From Nematocida ironsii (lineage: Eukaryota; Microsporidia), in assembly GCA_001642415.1 (NCBI GenBank), contig LTDK01000146.1, positions 1 to 64,000 of the forward strand: 64,000 nt of DNA. Reading direction: 5' to 3'. The notes beneath the pieces were generated by a model. It had not been told where the DNA came from and made no database searches. It saw only the letters and a list, made by a program, of their open reading frames with translations. Each line of letters starts with the position of its first letter. The first letter of the stretch is position 1. A program made the translations under genes and the position numbers. Of the stretch, positions 38,209-47,579 are shown one piece after another.

Positions 38209-38866
38209 AAATAAAGTAAATCAAGCACGTTTTGACATGGAAATAAACAAAAAGTAAGATTGTTTCATTTTTAGCTGACTATTTCTTTGCCCCATGCTGT
38301 ATACATAAGCAGCATTCGATTGTTTAGATTATATTTGGGTTATGTAAATTCGCATTAAAAAGTAGATGTATAATTTGTTTTGAGCTGTTATTAATATACT
38401 CTCAATGTAAATAAAAGTTCTGCACTGTTGCAGATATAGTCTATATGTTTTTATAAATATATCTGAAGTATCTAGTAGTCTGCTTTATTGCAATATATTG
38501 ATTATACTATATTGAACTCAGAACAATCCTGGTTCTTTATAATTTGAAGTGTGTTGTTTAGTTAGACCAATAAATTGCTCTACTATGGATTTGATTAGTT
38601 TAATTGCCATAGATAAGCACGTGAAAAATTAAATACGAATATATATAAAATGCTATGTGATATTACACCCATTGGAATAGTTATAGAATATTCTGAATGG
38701 CTGCATTTCAGTATATTACATCTGCTCACTACACTGCTCCTATTTACGTAGCTCTTTAAAATTTCTGGGTATTTCTTATATTTATCCTCATACTTTTAAT
38801 ATTACTTTGTGGTAGATTTGAATTTCTGTGGTAGTATGAATAAATAAAATTTTATTTGCACTATGA
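38209..38866. other. AT-rich intergenic region
   Basis: Upstream of the V-ATPase gene. A decamer-like variant (tttgggttat) lies at about 38333 and a related ttctgggtat at about 38763. No gene seen. Confidence 0.45.
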
Positions 38867-39484
38867 ATGGAAAAAGGAATGAAACCATTTCTTACTAAAA
38901 TATCCCGGGTGGAAATACTTGTGATCCTTGGTCTTTTATTAGTCATTCCCATGATAAAAACTGTATCATATATATTGGAGATGTTTCCTTTACTGCCCAC
39001 CCCAATCGGCATACTGTCTCCTATAGTTTTAAATACCATAGGAAGCTCCATTGGTGTAGCAACTATTAGCAAATCTACCTCTGGTGGGTCTGTTAAAGTG
39101 CCTGCGCTAGTTATGAAAAGCATTCTAGGGATTGTTCTGTGCGAAGCCAACTTTATATTTAGCATTCTGTCTTTCTTCTTCTTGAAAGAGAGAGCAATTG
39201 AAATAGAAGATAAACTGTCCAATAACCCAGCCCTGCTAAAAGAGACCATTCTCGCCTCCTGGTCCATCCTTGCAAGTGGGCTAGTCTGCGGGGTATGCGG
39301 GATGGTTTCATCGCTAGGAAGTTCAATTGTTAATTCAGCCAGCTCAATATCTATAGCAAACAACCCAAAAATGTTTTCAAAGCTAATTAGTTTGCAGCTA
39401 ATTGTAGGAGGAGTTGGAATATTTGGAACTGCTATATCCTTCTTTTTCTTATCGCTTCCTGCTCCCGCATCTAGCAGTAGCTAA
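38867..39484 (+). CDS. VMA16: V-type ATPase proteolipid subunit c''
   Basis: A 205-residue proteolipid of the membrane V0 ring. Seen: four to five membrane spans, the first about 16-37, then the conserved NTIGSSIGVATISKSTSGGSVKVP (VMA16: [21 protein letters not shown]), the buried proton-carrying glutamate E93 in GIVLCEANFIF, and LASGLVCGVCGMVSSLGSSI...NNPKMFSKLI in the second half (VMA16: NLFCGVCVGIVGSGAAL...QNPSLFVKIL). This is the c'' type, with the extra N-terminal span, and not the shorter c subunit. It helps acidify vacuoles and the posterior compartment. An out-of-frame ATG at 38863 precedes the start. Confidence 0.85.
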   Translation: MEKGMKPFLTKISRVEILVILGLLLVIPMIKTVSYILEMFPLLPTPIGILSPIVLNTIGSSIGVATISKSTSGGSVKVPALVMKSILGIVLCEANFIFSILSFFFLKERAIEIEDKLSNNPALLKETILASWSILASGLVCGVCGMVSSLGSSIVNSASSISIANNPKMFSKLISLQLIVGGVGIFGTAISFFFLSLPAPASSSS

Positions 39485-39557
39485 ATCAAATTTCAGGTTC
39501 TTCATTATCGTTATGCAAATATTGTTTCTATGCTCTTTGTATGAGATTAAGTGTTAA

Positions 39558-39726
39558 AGTGTGTGTTTTGGAGTAAGCCTCATTCTGTTAGGACAGACCA
39601 ATGCCCCGGCAACATTACTATCTAAATGGTTAAAATGGTAAAACCAGCCATTACGCCCGCATTACTGCATATACCCGAGGACTTTCCTCAGAGAAGATCT
39701 CCGATGCTGCCCACCAATACACTGCA
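39558..39726 (-). ncRNA. Ribonuclease P RNA
   Basis: On the minus strand, the core of a nuclear RNase P RNA (about 170 nt), which trims 5' leaders from tRNA precursors. Seen: conserved region I as ctctgaggaaagtcctc (39693-39677), conserved region V as taacagaatgaggcttact (39590-39572), and a P1 stem in which gtgtattgg (39722-39714) pairs with ccaaaacac near the 3' end. The order, CR-I near the 5' end and CR-V followed by GGCTTA near the 3' end, is that of all RNase P RNAs. It is shorter than the yeast RNA and lacks most peripheral helices. Ends are approximate. MRP RNA was considered, but GAGGAAAGTCC and ACAGAATG-GGCTTA favour RNase P. Confidence 0.85.
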
Positions 39727-40734
39727 AGGGTATTAAAAATATTCAATAAAAAACTTAATTTTATTTCTACAATATAATAAGTATTTGCGGCCTGACAAAT
39801 ATATGCTTCAAATACATTTCCTATTATTATATGTGCTTTTAGTGCATTGTAATATATGTATAGACTCTTATTTTATTTTAGGATTTCTAACATTATTGTA
39901 TTTTGTTCATTCTTTTATTAAACTGCAGATGCTTAAACATATTTCTCTACCAAAATACTTATATTATTATAGCTCAAAATTTATGTGTAAATTGTTCTAT
40001 TTCTGCATTGTTGATTCTGTTTAATTATTTTTAGGTTATATAATTTTGAGTTCTCTGCTTAGTGCATATTAATATGTTCTTATTAATTTATTTGTTATAT
40101 TTCTCTCTTCACTAAAGTACATACAATATTTCAGGAGTTTAGCTGTTTATGTTCTCCTGTTGCAACTTTTATATACATACATATTAGTTGTGATTTGTAG
40201 AAAATATTTGGTTTTCTGTGTTCCTATGTAAATGCCGTCTAGGCATTTCTAATTTGTTTATCTTTTATGTGTTATTTATTTTCTGAAAGAATCCTGTATA
40301 GAAATAAAATTCATTTTATTTTACATATGTATACTTTCAGAAAATAAAATAAAGTTTAATTTAGTAACAGAATTAGAGAATGGTTAAAGAATGCCAAGAA
40401 TAGAATAAGATTTTTATAAAGAACCAAATAAAGAAAGAGAATATTACAGAATAAATAACAAGAACATACATTAATAAAGCATATACAGCACTATTGCTGT
40501 CAAAATATATCTAATCAAACTTATATTTATTCATTTAAAACATAGAGCATTAATATAGTCTACGACAATATATACATGATTTCTTAAATTACCTACGCTA
40601 ATTATATATACTAACATAGAGTAGTAAATCTGTATAATAAAGCAAATGTAGTTCTAAAAAATAAATTAGTTCATTTTATATGCTCCACTACTACTTTAGA
40701 ATAGTAGTAGTGAAATATGAGGATCGGTATATAT
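39727..40734. other. Very AT-rich intergenic region with a strong inverted repeat
   Basis: A plus-strand frame at 39785-40024 (TTG first, hydrophobic and Tyr/Leu-rich) is likely a product of composition. The main structure is the nested inverted repeat at 40276-40347. Confidence 0.45.
40276..40347. repeat. Nested inverted repeat
   Basis: An exact 14-base inverted pair, ttattttctgaaag (40276-40289) and ctttcagaaaataa (40334-40347), encloses a second near-perfect hairpin aaataaaat-tc-attttattt. It could form a cruciform or RNA hairpin. There is no gene within 400 bases on either side except the membrane protein ending at 40735. Confidence 0.65.
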
Positions 40735-41748
40735 CTAATGTATTTTTATACGGGAAGCTGCTGTTATATATTTGGTTATTTCGGTATAATTACTTGGAGC
40801 TGTAAATACATATGGTGTGGCATAGCAAACACCGCCCCAAAGAATCATGGACAATACTGCGCGCGCACAAAGCATAAAAACAATACATGAATATCTATAT
40901 TGCAAATAGCGAGTATAGACTACATCCTCACCATATTTATATATGCAGACTATAGTATGAGATAGAATCACAGCTTTATGCCCAGAAAGCAGTAGCCCGG
41001 CCCCACTTAAAAGAAAAAGCACAGTGTAGGTTAGATCCTTATACAGATCGCTTGAAAACCCATTATTCATTAGCAACACAACCGCTTCTTTTATTTTATA
41101 GAAAATGAAGCTGAAAGTTGCTATTCCAAGAAGCATTAATATACATTTAATTACTTTTCTAGATTTAGAAGATCGTAGAGTAAAGTCCTCTTTGTAAAAA
41201 TTGGAGGCCCAAATGTATTTAATTTCAGAAATAGAAGCAGCAATAGAAAGTATAAAAATTAAAACAATACCCAACATGTACTCATAGGCATAGTTAACTG
41301 ATAATCCAAAAAGTATAATAAAACATACGATTGAAGTTATCAATAGAAAAAATGAGATACTTACGAAAGAAACCTCATTAATAAACACAAATATGCCATC
41401 GCACACTATACTGCAATATTCCAGTAGTGAGAGCTTCTCTGGCTCATTGTTTATTGTGGTCGCTGGTAGAACTATTTGGACTTTTTTACGAGGGTTTTCG
41501 CAGGGCATTCTTTCAACTTCTTTGTTGCTGGCAGAGCAATCAGAATCTTTAAACTCTACTATGCATTCTGCAGGATTCTGGGATTTTTTCTCATCCATAT
41601 TTTTTACTTGTATATTATAAAGCGGAATTTCTTCTGCATAGCTTGTACTGGGTTGTGGATTATCATAAATAGACTTATAGCAGGCTGCATAGTCTATGCT
41701 CGAATGATTATCATTATTCTTTTTGCTAAAAGTTTCTTCAGTTGGCAT
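40735..41748 (-). CDS. Multi-span membrane protein of unknown family
   Basis: A 337-residue protein. Seen: a 110-residue soluble N-terminus rich in Asn, Ser, Glu and Lys without signal peptide, then about five hydrophobic spans (roughly 125-150, 157-175, 200-218, 240-260 and 285-312), and a short tail. Tyr-rich motifs (SIYDNPQ, TSYAEE) in the N-terminus could be sorting or kinase sites, which is speculation. I do not recognise it. A decamer copy lies 38 bases upstream of the start on the same strand, the closest such placement in the window, and repeats R1 and R2 lie just beyond. Confidence 0.65.
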   Translation of the reverse strand: MPTEETFSKKNNDNHSSIDYAACYKSIYDNPQPSTSYAEEIPLYNIQVKNMDEKKSQNPAECIVEFKDSDCSASNKEVERMPCENPRKKVQIVLPATTINNEPEKLSLLEYCSIVCDGIFVFINEVSFVSISFFLLITSIVCFIILFGLSVNYAYEYMLGIVLIFILSIAASISEIKYIWASNFYKEDFTLRSSKSRKVIKCILMLLGIATFSFIFYKIKEAVVLLMNNGFSSDLYKDLTYTVLFLLSGAGLLLSGHKAVILSHTIVCIYKYGEDVVYTRYLQYRYSCIVFMLCARAVLSMILWGGVCYATPYVFTAPSNYTEITKYITAASRIKIH

Positions 41749-41785
41749 TTTTTCAATTTAAAAGTTTTTTTTAAGATAAGAATAT

Positions 41786-41795
41786 ATAACCCGAA
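41786..41795 (-). promoter_or_regulatory. TTCGGGTTAT motif copy (minus strand)
   Basis: Exact decamer on the minus strand with TATA-like sequence on its 3' side (ttcgggttatatattc), 38 bases before the ATG of the membrane protein gene. Best candidate for a promoter-proximal copy. Confidence 0.42.
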
Positions 41796-41827
41796 ATATT
41801 ATACTGGCATTTAACAAAAATTTATTT

Positions 41828-41917
41828 AATCTGAAGGTAAGTCTGAAATTGGTAATTTGTTTATTAATTGCATAGTGCAGGGGTTAAAATATTTCCTTAA
41901 AATATAGAAATTCTAAA
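41828..41917 (+). repeat. Dispersed repeat R1, copy 2
   Basis: Matches 7137-7226 over about 90 bases, with blocks aatctgaaggtaagtctgaa, ttattaattgcat and gcaggggttaaaatatttcc, and small differences between them. Confidence 0.8.
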
Positions 41918-41981
41918 ATTTAATGTGACAGAAAAACTGTTCATTTTAATAAATAATTTAGAATTTGGGATAATCATAATC

Positions 41982-42019
41982 TGTAAAGCATAAATAATAT
42001 TTTATTTTAATAAATCATG
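41982..42019 (+). repeat. Dispersed repeat R2, copy 2
   Basis: Matches 10922-10959 over 38 bases with one difference. It follows R1 copy 2 by 64 bases in the same orientation. Confidence 0.75.
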
Positions 42020-42268
42020 GTTATATTACATAATTTATGTCAATTTAAACTACCAGCAAGCACTGCCCAATAAAAATACAGTTTATTATTAGATTAATAT
42101 ATTCAAAAAAACTGTCAACTATTTAGACTATTAGCTATGCATGGGCATGGAAAACCAATATATAGCTGAAAAGAGAGTGCTCTATAGATTACTGTATTTA
42201 TGTAGCAAATCTATAGGTTTTAAGATTTTGAATTGTAATGAAATAGGAATATTCATAAATACTAAAAT

Positions 42269-45200
42269 TTATTCGGGTTTCTCTTCACTTGCAAGTATCT
42301 GCCGAGGTTCTGGCCTTTCAATAAGTTTTCTTGCGCTTAGCTCAAGCTCAAGCCGTCTTATTTCAAGAAGACACTCCTTTTCCTTGCCGTGAAGACTTGA
42401 AAGGGACTCTTCCAGCCTACTTAGTTCAGTAATGCGCGCAGATTCTTTTAATCTTGCTTCTTTTAGTGCACTTTCTGCTCTAGCAAGAGACTCTTTTAGC
42501 ATTTGTGCTTCTCTCCTACATCTGTCTGTTTCTGCTTTTTCTTTGGATATTTGAGAATTCACTGCATGAATTTTTTTTATTAGATCAGCACATGCACTCT
42601 CCTTTTCCTCTGTGCATTTTTGAATCTCTTCTCTGGCAGAGAATAGTTTTGTCTGCAGGTGATCTTTCTCCTGCTGAATAAGAAGAAGGCTTGTATTTGC
42701 CCTTTCTTTTTCTTTCACTTCTCTTTCAAGCGCTCTCTTTTCTGACTGAAGGACCTTCTTTTCTTTCTGCCAGGCTATTTCTGCATGCTCGTGTCTTTCT
42801 CGTTGCTCGTACAGCTCGGTTTCTACCTCTTCGAGCAGCTTTTCCTTTTCCTGGGTGAGTGCCTGTATCTGAGAAATTGCCCGGCTTAAAGACTGCTCGT
42901 TTTCTCTCAGATTAGATAGTGCTCGGGTTAGCTGTTGCTGCGCTTTAGACGCACAGGAATTGGACAGAACTAGATCATTCGAAAGGCTTCTTATTTCTGC
43001 TTTGTATAATGAGATAACATCCATAGAAAGGGTAACTTCATCGGAAAGAGATACTACGCTCTGAATAAGCTCATCCACACGGCGAAGTGAGTTCCTTAAC
43101 TCATTTATGATTAAACTATGCATTCTATCACGCTTTTCTGTTTCCACACCAGATGTGTGCTCTTTCTTTTGCAGCTTATCGAAAAGAGCAGCCATCTGTT
43201 TCTTTGAGTCAGCTAAGTTCTGCACCATTTCCAGCTCCTGGTCCTTTCTGGCAGCAAGTTCCTTAAGAAGTGCTCTGCTTCGCTGCTTCTCCTCCTTCAT
43301 TTGTTCTTGGATGCTTTCTAGTTGCGCCTTCATGTCGCTTGCCAACTCCTCTGATTGGTGTAGCTTAATCTGGCTCTGTGTGGCAGCTTGCTGTAGTTTT
43401 TTAATTTCTGTATCCATCTTCTGTTTATCTGAAATCATTGTTCCAAGCCTTTCATCAATGAGGTCAATATATTCGGCCTTTAATTCTTCATACTCCTTCT
43501 GTCTAACACTGGATCTTTCTTTCTCGTGTTCAAGCTCTTTCTGAAGTCGAATTAACTCCTCTTTATTCTCTTTTGGAGGCACAACTATTGTAGGCGGCGC
43601 TGGTGAAGAAACTGCAGACTTTTTAAAGGCTTCGTTTAATTTGTGCAACTTCTCTTTTTCAAAGTTTAACAGTGACTGGAGTCTCTCAATCTCTCCCTCG
43701 CTCTTTCTTAAAGAAATTTCTCCTTTGTATCTAAGAGATTCAGTTACTTTGATTTCATTTTGCAAGTCTTCAAACTCAGCAGACAGTTTCTTATTCTTTT
43801 CACACGCCGAGTCTCTTTCTTGCGCAAGAATGTCCCTCTCCTGCTCAACTAATTCAATTCGACCACTTGCATCGTGTAGCTGCTTCTGCAGTGACTTATT
43901 CTTGTCTAGAGACTCGCTGTAAAGTACTTTTATCTCTGCAAGCTCTGAAAGAAGCTTTTTTGTCACTTCAGAGGCTGCATCCTTTCTTGCCTGCTCCACC
44001 TTCACCTCAAGCCCTTCAATTACTTTCTTCATTTCGTTTGCCTGTGTGTAGTGCTTATTAGATGCCTTCTGGGCTGCTGCTAATTCATCTTTCAGATCCT
44101 GGGCCCTTTTCTCTACATCAGTTCTTTCTATCTCGGCAAGGGTTTTCTTCTTTTCGCTCTGTGCAAGCGCCTTCTGTATCTCCTGCATTGACAGAGAGTA
44201 TTCAGACTCCAAAGAGTTGATTTTATCAAGTAGTTCCTGAATTTGTTCGTTTTGCCGTGCAATCTTTATATCTCGCTCCTTAATCTCATCCTCGGTCTTT
44301 CTTACCTCCAAGAGAGGGCGTACTTTCATGCAAAGCTTCCACCAAGACCAATTTCGAACTGCTGCATATATCTTTATGTTCTTCTGGATAAGAGACACTG
44401 CGTCCTCTTTCTTCTTTCTTATCTTATCCAAATTTTCATTCAAAAGAATTCGCAGTCGTTTCTGTAGCTCGACAATAACTCCAGATATTTTAGCATTTCG
44501 GTGATCTTCTAGATCAGCCAGCACTCCTTGCCTCAAGAACAGCCGAGTTCTTCCTAGCTTAAATAAGCTTGAAGGAACGCAGAGCTCACTTAACAGCGCA
44601 ACTGCACCTTTCTCAGATGGTGGAACATGCTCTTTCCCTGCCCTTGATAAAAGCGCATATCTTTGCGTAAACTCTCTGAACTCAATTCTTGTAGGAAAGC
44701 CCTGCCGAGAAATTCTGACACCTTCCAAAACACCATTACATCGAAGCTGATGAAGCACCCGCGCATCTTCAAACATCAGTGCTTTTTTCTCGCGATTTGG
44801 AAGAATGCACCGAACAAAGTGTGGGTTGGTGGTATAAAGCATCTTTAGCAGGCCGGCTAGCTGTTCTTTATGGCTCTGCGCAACTGTTCGGAACCGCGTA
44901 GCAGCTAGTCCTGAGCGGATAGATGGCATAGGCAATGGACCTTTGGGACCAAGCATAAGAGAAGCAATGTCTTCGTCTAATGGGTCCTTGTTTTTAGATA
45001 TCCACCCATCTTCATTATACTTTACTTTGCCTGCGTAGTGCTCAACCTCAAATCCACCGCGTACTTTGGGAACAGAGAACTTTTCATGCTTACTCCATGA
45101 TCTGGAGATTTTATCCAGAAGCCGCTCCCCGCTGCCGCCTGGCACTACACACTCTTCGTCTAGCAGAGAAAATATCCCGGTTCCTGATGTTTCCAAAAGA

Positions 45201-46705
45201 TCAATTGTAGGCTGCAGGTCTAGACCAAAGTCAATTACATTCCATTCGAGCCCTTCTTTAAGGTATACTTCTTGCTCAAGAATAAACATCCTATGGTTAA
45301 AGAACTGCTGCAGCTTTTCATTTGTATAGTTTATACAAAGCTGCTCAAATCCATTATTTTCAAGTATCTCAAATCCAGCAATGTCCAGCACTCCAATATA
45401 AGACTGTGCTGGTGCCTTAGACTGGAGTGATATGTTAACTAGTGAGACAATCCAGTTAAAAAGCCTTTCATACAGCACTTTGCAGAGTGATGAAACAGTA
45501 AAAGAAGCCTCTTCTGGCGTTCTTCCATGCACAACCACCTCGTGCCCAGCCTGTATCTTTGGATACAGCAGGGTTTCCTTCAGCTGCTTTCCATCCACCC
45601 CCAGTAGCTCTGCAGCTATTTTCAGCTCATCTGCACATTCTTTAGATACATCAACATACTTCCCAGCATATTCAAAGCAAACCTCACCTAAATGAATAAT
45701 AGCAGCTAGTGCTTTAAATATCTTAATCTTGTTCTCCTCTGTAAAGCCTAGGATGCCCATGGACTTGTGTATTGCTTCAATTGAGATGTTTTGGCCTTCC
45801 GTTTCGCTGATTATTCTATATGCTTTATTCCTCTCAAGGTGTAAAGAATCTAGTGTGCTCTGATCAGCCTGCTTGGTCAACGCATAGAATACATGGTAGT
45901 TTCTTTCTCCGCGAGCCTGGCTTGTCACACGAGATGATTCAAGCAGATACCTTTCAACAAACGCACCAACTATTTCTCCATTTACTCCAAATTCAATCTT
46001 AATAAATTTACCAAATCGAGAACTATTGTCATTCTTCTCTGTTCGTGCATTACCAAAGGCTTCCAGTAGCGGATTGGTGTAGATGAGCCTCTCCTCCAGT
46101 ATGCTTGCGCCCTGTGACAGCTCGCCACTCACCTTGGTCAGAAAAGCAATTGCATGCTTTGTGTTCTCTGTCTTACCTGCTCCAGACTCTCCTGTTATAA
46201 GAATGGTCTGTGGAGTGCGCGTATTCCTCATCAGATGGTATGCTTCCCCAGCAACTGCATATATGTGGGGAGGTGCATCTTCTCTCTTGTATACCGAAGA
46301 ATACTTCTCCACAAACTCCTTTGTGTATATTGGCAAGTTTTTGTATGGGTTCACTGCAACTAAAAAGAGCCCAGAATACGTGTATTGCATCCCAGCAAAG
46401 TATCTTTGCTTTAAATTGTGGAGTATGCTTGGCTCATTAAGGTACGAAAGATGCGCCATGTTGTCTACAAGATCAAACTTTGATGGGTTCGCCTTTTGGA
46501 CGCTCTTCCACTTAACTTTAAATCTTTTTTCCCCCAAAGCTATCTCCCCTTCATCCTGATCCTCTGCAATAACCTTGCCTAGGTGATACTCTTCGTTTGA
46601 GTCCATCCACCAAACTAACTTCTCTGCTGAACTATGCGGATCCATTCTTCTGCAAATCTCTTCAGATTCGCTCTCTCTCTTTGTTTTTGTTTCTCCCTTA
46701 TTCAT
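42269..46705 (-). CDS. Class II-type myosin heavy chain
   Basis: A 1478-residue actin motor with a coiled-coil tail. Seen: an SH3-like start (KLVWWMDSNEEYHLGKV), the P-loop GESGAGKTENTKHAI, switch I NDNSSRFGKFIKI, switch II DIAGFEIL, the actin-binding HFVRCILPN region, the SH1/SH2 helix QLRCNGVLEGVRISRQGFP, an IQ motif around AVSLIQKNIKIYAAVRNW, then about 650 residues of heptad coiled coil ending in a short tail. The motor lacks an obvious phosphorylated TEDS-site anomaly. The open frame goes to 46756 but that codon is TTG, so the start is the ATG at 46703-46705; the ATG at 46645 is possible. Tail length is below the about 1000 residues of animal class II myosin. Confidence 0.93.
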   Translation of the reverse strand: MNKGETKTKRESESEEICRRMDPHSSAEKLVWWMDSNEEYHLGKVIAEDQDEGEIALGEKRFKVKWKSVQKANPSKFDLVDNMAHLSYLNEPSILHNLKQRYFAGMQYTYSGLFLVAVNPYKNLPIYTKEFVEKYSSVYKREDAPPHIYAVAGEAYHLMRNTRTPQTILITGESGAGKTENTKHAIAFLTKVSGELSQGASILEERLIYTNPLLEAFGNARTEKNDNSSRFGKFIKIEFGVNGEIVGAFVERYLLESSRVTSQARGERNYHVFYALTKQADQSTLDSLHLERNKAYRIISETEGQNISIEAIHKSMGILGFTEENKIKIFKALAAIIHLGEVCFEYAGKYVDVSKECADELKIAAELLGVDGKQLKETLLYPKIQAGHEVVVHGRTPEEASFTVSSLCKVLYERLFNWIVSLVNISLQSKAPAQSYIGVLDIAGFEILENNGFEQLCINYTNEKLQQFFNHRMFILEQEVYLKEGLEWNVIDFGLDLQPTIDLLETSGTGIFSLLDEECVVPGGSGERLLDKISRSWSKHEKFSVPKVRGGFEVEHYAGKVKYNEDGWISKNKDPLDEDIASLMLGPKGPLPMPSIRSGLAATRFRTVAQSHKEQLAGLLKMLYTTNPHFVRCILPNREKKALMFEDARVLHQLRCNGVLEGVRISRQGFPTRIEFREFTQRYALLSRAGKEHVPPSEKGAVALLSELCVPSSLFKLGRTRLFLRQGVLADLEDHRNAKISGVIVELQKRLRILLNENLDKIRKKKEDAVSLIQKNIKIYAAVRNWSWWKLCMKVRPLLEVRKTEDEIKERDIKIARQNEQIQELLDKINSLESEYSLSMQEIQKALAQSEKKKTLAEIERTDVEKRAQDLKDELAAAQKASNKHYTQANEMKKVIEGLEVKVEQARKDAASEVTKKLLSELAEIKVLYSESLDKNKSLQKQLHDASGRIELVEQERDILAQERDSACEKNKKLSAEFEDLQNEIKVTESLRYKGEISLRKSEGEIERLQSLLNFEKEKLHKLNEAFKKSAVSSPAPPTIVVPPKENKEELIRLQKELEHEKERSSVRQKEYEELKAEYIDLIDERLGTMISDKQKMDTEIKKLQQAATQSQIKLHQSEELASDMKAQLESIQEQMKEEKQRSRALLKELAARKDQELEMVQNLADSKKQMAALFDKLQKKEHTSGVETEKRDRMHSLIINELRNSLRRVDELIQSVVSLSDEVTLSMDVISLYKAEIRSLSNDLVLSNSCASKAQQQLTRALSNLRENEQSLSRAISQIQALTQEKEKLLEEVETELYEQRERHEHAEIAWQKEKKVLQSEKRALEREVKEKERANTSLLLIQQEKDHLQTKLFSAREEIQKCTEEKESACADLIKKIHAVNSQISKEKAETDRCRREAQMLKESLARAESALKEARLKESARITELSRLEESLSSLHGKEKECLLEIRRLELELSARKLIERPEPRQILASEEKPE

Positions 46706-47579
46706 AAAGATTTTCAGCAAATTTCTTTTTTTAAATACTTTGAGAAGAACTTCCAAGCAGATCTAAAATATTAAAAATAGAATAAAAACATAAATATTCC
46801 CATAGAAGAATTTACAGAAAGTGCACAACTGCAAAAAACACGGTGATAGAAAACAATAAAGCACAGCTCAATTAATAAAGAAACACACAAATACCCAGCA
46901 AGCATTACTTACTTAGAACTATCTGTAATATATTTAGGACTATAATATGCTCAGGCTTATTTGTTTTTGCATATATTTATGAGATATATTATATACCAAT
47001 CATAATGATGTGTGCAGCTGAGCCTTAAGGCATGCATTGCTTTAGTGGATAAGGCCTGCTTTATGAGAATGTACTTTAGAATAAATAATTCTAGAATATT
47101 TTAAATAAGGATAGAATGCTTAAGTTATACAGAAGGATATTCTAATAGTTCTTAAAGTGTTCTAATAGTTGAATTTTAAAATATTTCTTGTCGGCCCTCT
47201 TATTTATGTAGAAAAAGCATAGCAATTATAGATACTTGAATGTACTGCCTGGTATATATGAAATTGAACTTAATCATATTTAGATAAAAGTGGCTAGAAA
47301 ATTACCCAAATGGCTCAGAGCATGTTGGGCTATATATGTGGTGTTGATATTCTGCTCCTCTCGGCAATATGAACATAAATGAAATTATTTAAGGCATCTT
47401 TTTATTAGAATATCAATTTATGGTTATATATTGCATTACATAGTAGTCTTTATGTGAGTTGTTGTGTGCTTAGACTATATGCATTTATTGCGCAATACAT
47501 GGATATACAGACAAAATATACATAGTGGTGTATTTTCGATTATACTATCTAGAATTTCTTGCTTCAGATAATAGTATCT
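46706..47579. other. AT-rich intergenic region
   Basis: Between the myosin start and the end of ADA2. Around 47312 a tggctcagagc word resembles a tRNA box A, but no T-arm follows. Nothing called. Confidence 0.45.

Larger units (their letters stand above)
41749..42268. other. Intergenic region with decamer, R1 and R2 in a row
   Basis: Between the start of the membrane protein gene and the end of the myosin gene. Contents from left: decamer 41786-41795, R1 copy 2 at 41828-41917, R2 copy 2 at 41982-42019, then AT-rich sequence. Confidence 0.6.

Noticed and set aside
39558..39726. RNase MRP RNA
   Set aside because: CR-I and the CR-V with GGCTTA extension agree better with RNase P.
39785..40024. 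79-residue hydrophobic frame
   Set aside because: First codon is TTG and the composition follows AT-rich DNA; not convincing.
46706..46756. Start of myosin at 46756
   Set aside because: That codon is TTG; the first ATG in frame is at 46703-46705.
47300..47345. tRNA suggested by tggctcagagc
   Set aside because: Box A-like word only; no box B or acceptor pairing.
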